This document shows positions 24,162 to 64,000 of a stretch of DNA of 64,000 nt, in pieces. The position numbers and the translations under genes were made by a program. Where the stretch lies: contig WARS01000032.1 of NCBI GenBank assembly GCA_008933995.1, positions 1,674,001-1,738,000 of the forward strand, written 5' to 3'. Positions within the stretch are counted from its first letter, which is position 1; the number at the start of each line of letters is the position of its first letter. The notes beneath the pieces were generated by a model. That model searched no databases. It was given only the letters and a program-made list of their open reading frames with translations, and was not told where the DNA came from. The DNA is from Datnioides undecimradiatus (Eukaryota; Chordata; Actinopteri; Lobotiformes; Datnioididae).

Positions 24162-24878
24162 AGAGAGAAAAATAAAATGCTAAAACCACTCCAGTCAATG
24201 TTGGATGAAAGCCTGTCTGCAATTATATAAATGCTCTTCAGAGTTCTGGCACAAAGTACGCCCATTAACGTTTTAACTCACAGTGCATGTCACCTGCAGA
24301 CTTGCTTCATCTGGCTTTCACTGTACGATATTCCTAAAGCTGTGTGTTTGTTTCGATTTTTGCTGGATGATGGACATAAAATGCATCACAAACTACTGTG
24401 GCTTTCATTTCACATCCGTTGCTCATAAACACTTTTTTTACCCTGAAGAATGGCACCAATGTACCCCTTAATCACCTAACCCTTTCTGTTCATCTTTTAC
24501 AAAGTTTAGTTATTGGCCCAAGCCAACTGATATGAGTTTTTCTGCTTTTTCCGCTAGCAGTTCACACAGCTATTTTTAGAAGGCTTTGAGTAGGCTGTGA
24601 GCTAGAGCCGAACAAAATCCAAACACTCTTAAAGCAGACTACATCTGGTCATCTATACAGTACAATGGCTCGTCAGCACGGTGACAGTGCTGCACAGTAT
24701 TCTCTGAGCTTCATGATGATGTCCAGTGACCTTATGGAAGGGAGGAGTGTGTCTGTGCGTGCGTGTGCGTGCATGCATTGGGAGAAACAGATTTCTGTAG
24801 GAAGAGGATGCTCTATTGTGCAACATGGCTTTTGTTGGCAGAAATGAAAAGAACGGAGCAGGAATTCAAGAGAGCTAT

Positions 24879-24892
24879 GTCGCTATGGAAAC
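24879..24892. promoter_or_regulatory. RFX X-box-like motif
   Basis: GTCGCTATGGAAAC closely matches the imperfect palindrome GTTGCCATGGAAAC bound by RFX proteins. Confidence 0.4.
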
Positions 24893-26175
24893 AACAGCAA
24901 AGAGAGCGCTAGAGACGCAGAGATAGAGAGAGATATGTACTGTTTGCAAAGATGGACAAATATTTTTGTTGGGCAACATACAAGAAGATGATGTATTTTT
25001 TTTGTAATGAGAGCTTATGTGAGGCATTTTTAGTAGAAAGTGGAGATGAATGTGAGATCTGTTAATATACAGTGCGGTACTTCCACTAGCAATCAAACTG
25101 TACATATCGCATGCTAGTTGTCATCCTGCTATTTTTACATTCTGCACTCAATAGGTCAGTGTAGCCTTTTGTTGCTCTCCTGCTTTGCATGAAGTGACAC
25201 GCCCGCCTGCCTCATGCAGATTAGGAAGAGGAGGTAACAGAGTCATGGCTGAGTTTTTGGAGCTCAGTTAGTGACTTATTCATAGATCCTGCTAAATCAA
25301 TTTTTTTTCCTTCTCCCCCAGATCTCAACTTGTTTGCCAAGCATAAATTTGTCACTCTCTCTTGGCTTGCTTTCACAATCCCCCGTCTGAGCCCTACCCG
25401 TCTGCACACTGTGATACCTGCATTGTGCTGCTGCACAGTTGAGACTGTCAGTCAGGCAGCAGCAGAGTGATATTTTTGTGTCAGAGTTTCAAGTGGACCG
25501 ATGCCGTGGCAGATTTTAATTGCATTTGCTTGACGTGACAAACAGCAGCTTTGGGTTTGAAACATGCCATGATTGAATAATATCATGTCTGTGGGGGCTG
25601 AAGTGGTCATCTTCAGGAAACAGTGGGGAAGGGAGGAGAGCAGCAGATGGAGTGAGAGAGCCCAGTTGCCTAATGAGGTCTCACTTGTGGCACTGAGTGT
25701 GAAAAAGACCCTGCTTTCTTCTCTTCTCCCTCAAAAAGGGAGCAGCCCTAAGATCTATTTCATGCTCTATTTTTACTCCTGACTTTTACTCCAATATTAG
25801 CACAATGGCCTAGTTTTTAAATGTTTTAATAGTCTGTCTCCATTAATGAAAATATGACAATGCTGTGTGACTATCAAATGGTGAAAGCATTTAAATAGGG
25901 GGAAATGAGTCAAGCCAGCGTGCTATAAATCACCTTTAGGTCATTTCTTCTCGTGCGTGCCCTGTCGATACACTTGTTGCCTTTTTCTGTGCATTGTCAC
26001 TCCTACTAGTATTTGTGTTAAATGCTTTTTCACACCCCTTTTTTTCTTGCACCCACTAACATCTTTACATAATTGTTTTTGATCCACATACCCACACAGC
26101 CTACTGTATATAGGCTTCTTTTTTCTTTTCTTTTTTTTTAGGAAAGTGTTTTTGTTCATCCCTCAGCAAACTGTA

Positions 26176-26189
26176 ATTGCTATGGTAAC
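26176..26189. promoter_or_regulatory. RFX X-box-like motif near the cacna1e promoter
   Basis: ATTGCTATGGTAAC differs from the palindromic RFX consensus GTTGCCATGGTAAC by two bases. It lies about 840 bp upstream of the canonical ATG. Confidence 0.4.
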
Positions 26190-26269
26190 AAAATATATGT
26201 CCCTCCTCTCCACCAGCTTTCATTCAGATGAATTTTGAAATCGCCATCATGAAATATTACTGTGGGAGG

Positions 26270-27012
26270 GGGCTGCCGGTGCTTATGCGCTCCTGGCTGC
26301 GTGATCATTTTCTAGCAGGTGATAACATTTGTAAGATACGCCTGATCTAGAGATTCAAGCGGCTCCCTTGCTCGATTTTCGACTGATTAGAGAACAACGT
26401 GCAGTTGTATGAAGAACCAGGTTTAGGCGCGTTAAACGAGGTTCCTTTCGCATCAGATCTCCCCCTTTGTCAAGTTTACCGGGTCGAGAAGATGCGTAAA
26501 GTTTGCGAAGACTTCCCTCGGATCTCTCCGCCGAATGAGCACAGAGTAGTTTTTGATCACGCAGCTGCCGGTTTGTCAGATCAAAACGAGCCTGGATGTT
26601 AAGAGAAAACTGCAAGGTATAAACTCGGTGGATTCTTTTTCCCTCTCTGCTGCTTCAGTTTAGAGACGCGCACACGTAAAAAGTTGCTCAGAGCTGATTG
26701 TAACGCGCTTTTAAACAGATGGGATAACAGAGATGCTGATGTTTGCCAGCTCGTGCACCTGAATCGTCATCAAGTAAATGGATGATTTTTTTTCCTAAAA
26801 TATAGGCCAGCTGATGTGTAATCCCTTTTGTCTTGTGGATATGGAGTGATAGGAATCTGCAACTTTTGGGGAATTCTTGGCGCTCGAAAAGCTGTCAGTG
26901 GATTGAAGGTGGATCCCTTCTTTTGTTTAGCTCCACTTCACGTTTTTCTTTACTAGAAGTCGTCTTGTAGTAAAACACTCTAAGCCGGGCGGTCTCCTCA
27001 TCTCTTTGTAGA
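26270..27012 (+). promoter_or_regulatory. cacna1e: Probable canonical cacna1e promoter and 5' UTR
   Basis: Base composition becomes CpG-rich after about 26270. AAG/GTATAA at 26617 is a donor candidate for a non-coding first exon, which would splice to the TAG acceptor at 27011, two bases before the ATG. Several short uORFs occur, for example ATG 26399. The placement of transcription starts is an inference. Confidence 0.4.

Positions 27013-64000
<36,988 letters not shown>

Larger units (their letters stand above)
21854..27011 (+). other. Long intron or 5' flank before canonical cacna1e exon 1
   Basis: 5.2 kb without a convincing coding exon. It holds a pyrimidine-rich run (23441-23476), three RFX X-box-like motifs (24149, 24879, 26176), and, from about 26270, CpG-richer DNA that looks like the canonical cacna1e promoter. 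If the upstream exons are real, this is their intron. Confidence 0.6.

Noticed and set aside
26399..26602. 67-codon plus-strand ORF before canonical exon 1
   Set aside because: It ends in a stop before any donor, resembles no known protein, and is best treated as a possible uORF in the 5' UTR.

Overview
The window looks like nuclear DNA of a ray-finned fish, probably a percomorph. It holds two vertebrate-type, intron-rich genes with short to medium introns, many CA/GT, GA and GATA microsatellites, and dispersed repeats of a kind I recognise from teleost genomes. There is no sign of prokaryotic or organellar DNA, and I found no rRNA, tRNA or CRISPR array.

Region 1 (about 1-15,235) is a complete kelch-like gene on the + strand that I identify as klhl14. 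Eight coding exons (1066-1943 to 13544-13684) join in phase into a 605-residue BTB-BACK-Kelch protein. They are followed by a long 3' UTR with a candidate AATAAA at 15211. Intron 1 carries a 161-bp TTAA-flanked inverted-repeat element.

Region 2 (about 15,240-19,000) is intergenic and has no gene I can support.

Region 3 (about 18,959-64,000, open at the right edge) is the 5' three quarters of a voltage-gated calcium channel alpha-1 gene on the + strand. It is best matched to Cav2.3 (cacna1e, R-type). Thirty-five canonical coding exons plus a 12-nt microexon join without a phase error into about 1,664 residues. These cover domains I-III completely and domain IV to just past its selectivity filter. 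The beta-subunit-binding AID, all four S4 segments and the EEEE filter are readable. The end of domain IV and the C-terminal tail lie beyond the window.

Main points for a second look: (a) three small upstream exons (19086-19110, 19820-19850, 21503-21853) that join each other in frame and then splice in frame onto the nucleotide before the canonical cacna1e ATG, predicting a 136-residue N-terminal extension; (b) an AT-AC minor-spliceosome intron after exon 1 and two further introns with GTATCCTT donors typical of U12 introns; (c) a full match to the REST/NRSF RE1 consensus about 95 bp inside intron 1; (d) a microexon (NVMG) at the IIIS3-S4 site known to be alternatively spliced in Cav2 channels; (e) loss of one of the three histidines of the Cav2.3 trace-metal site; (f) several RFX X-box-like motifs in the cacna1e region.

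The two genes have no obvious functional link. KLHL14 is a CUL3-adaptor-type protein and Cav2.3 is a neuronal/endocrine calcium channel. Their adjacency differs from human, where as I recall they lie on different chromosomes.
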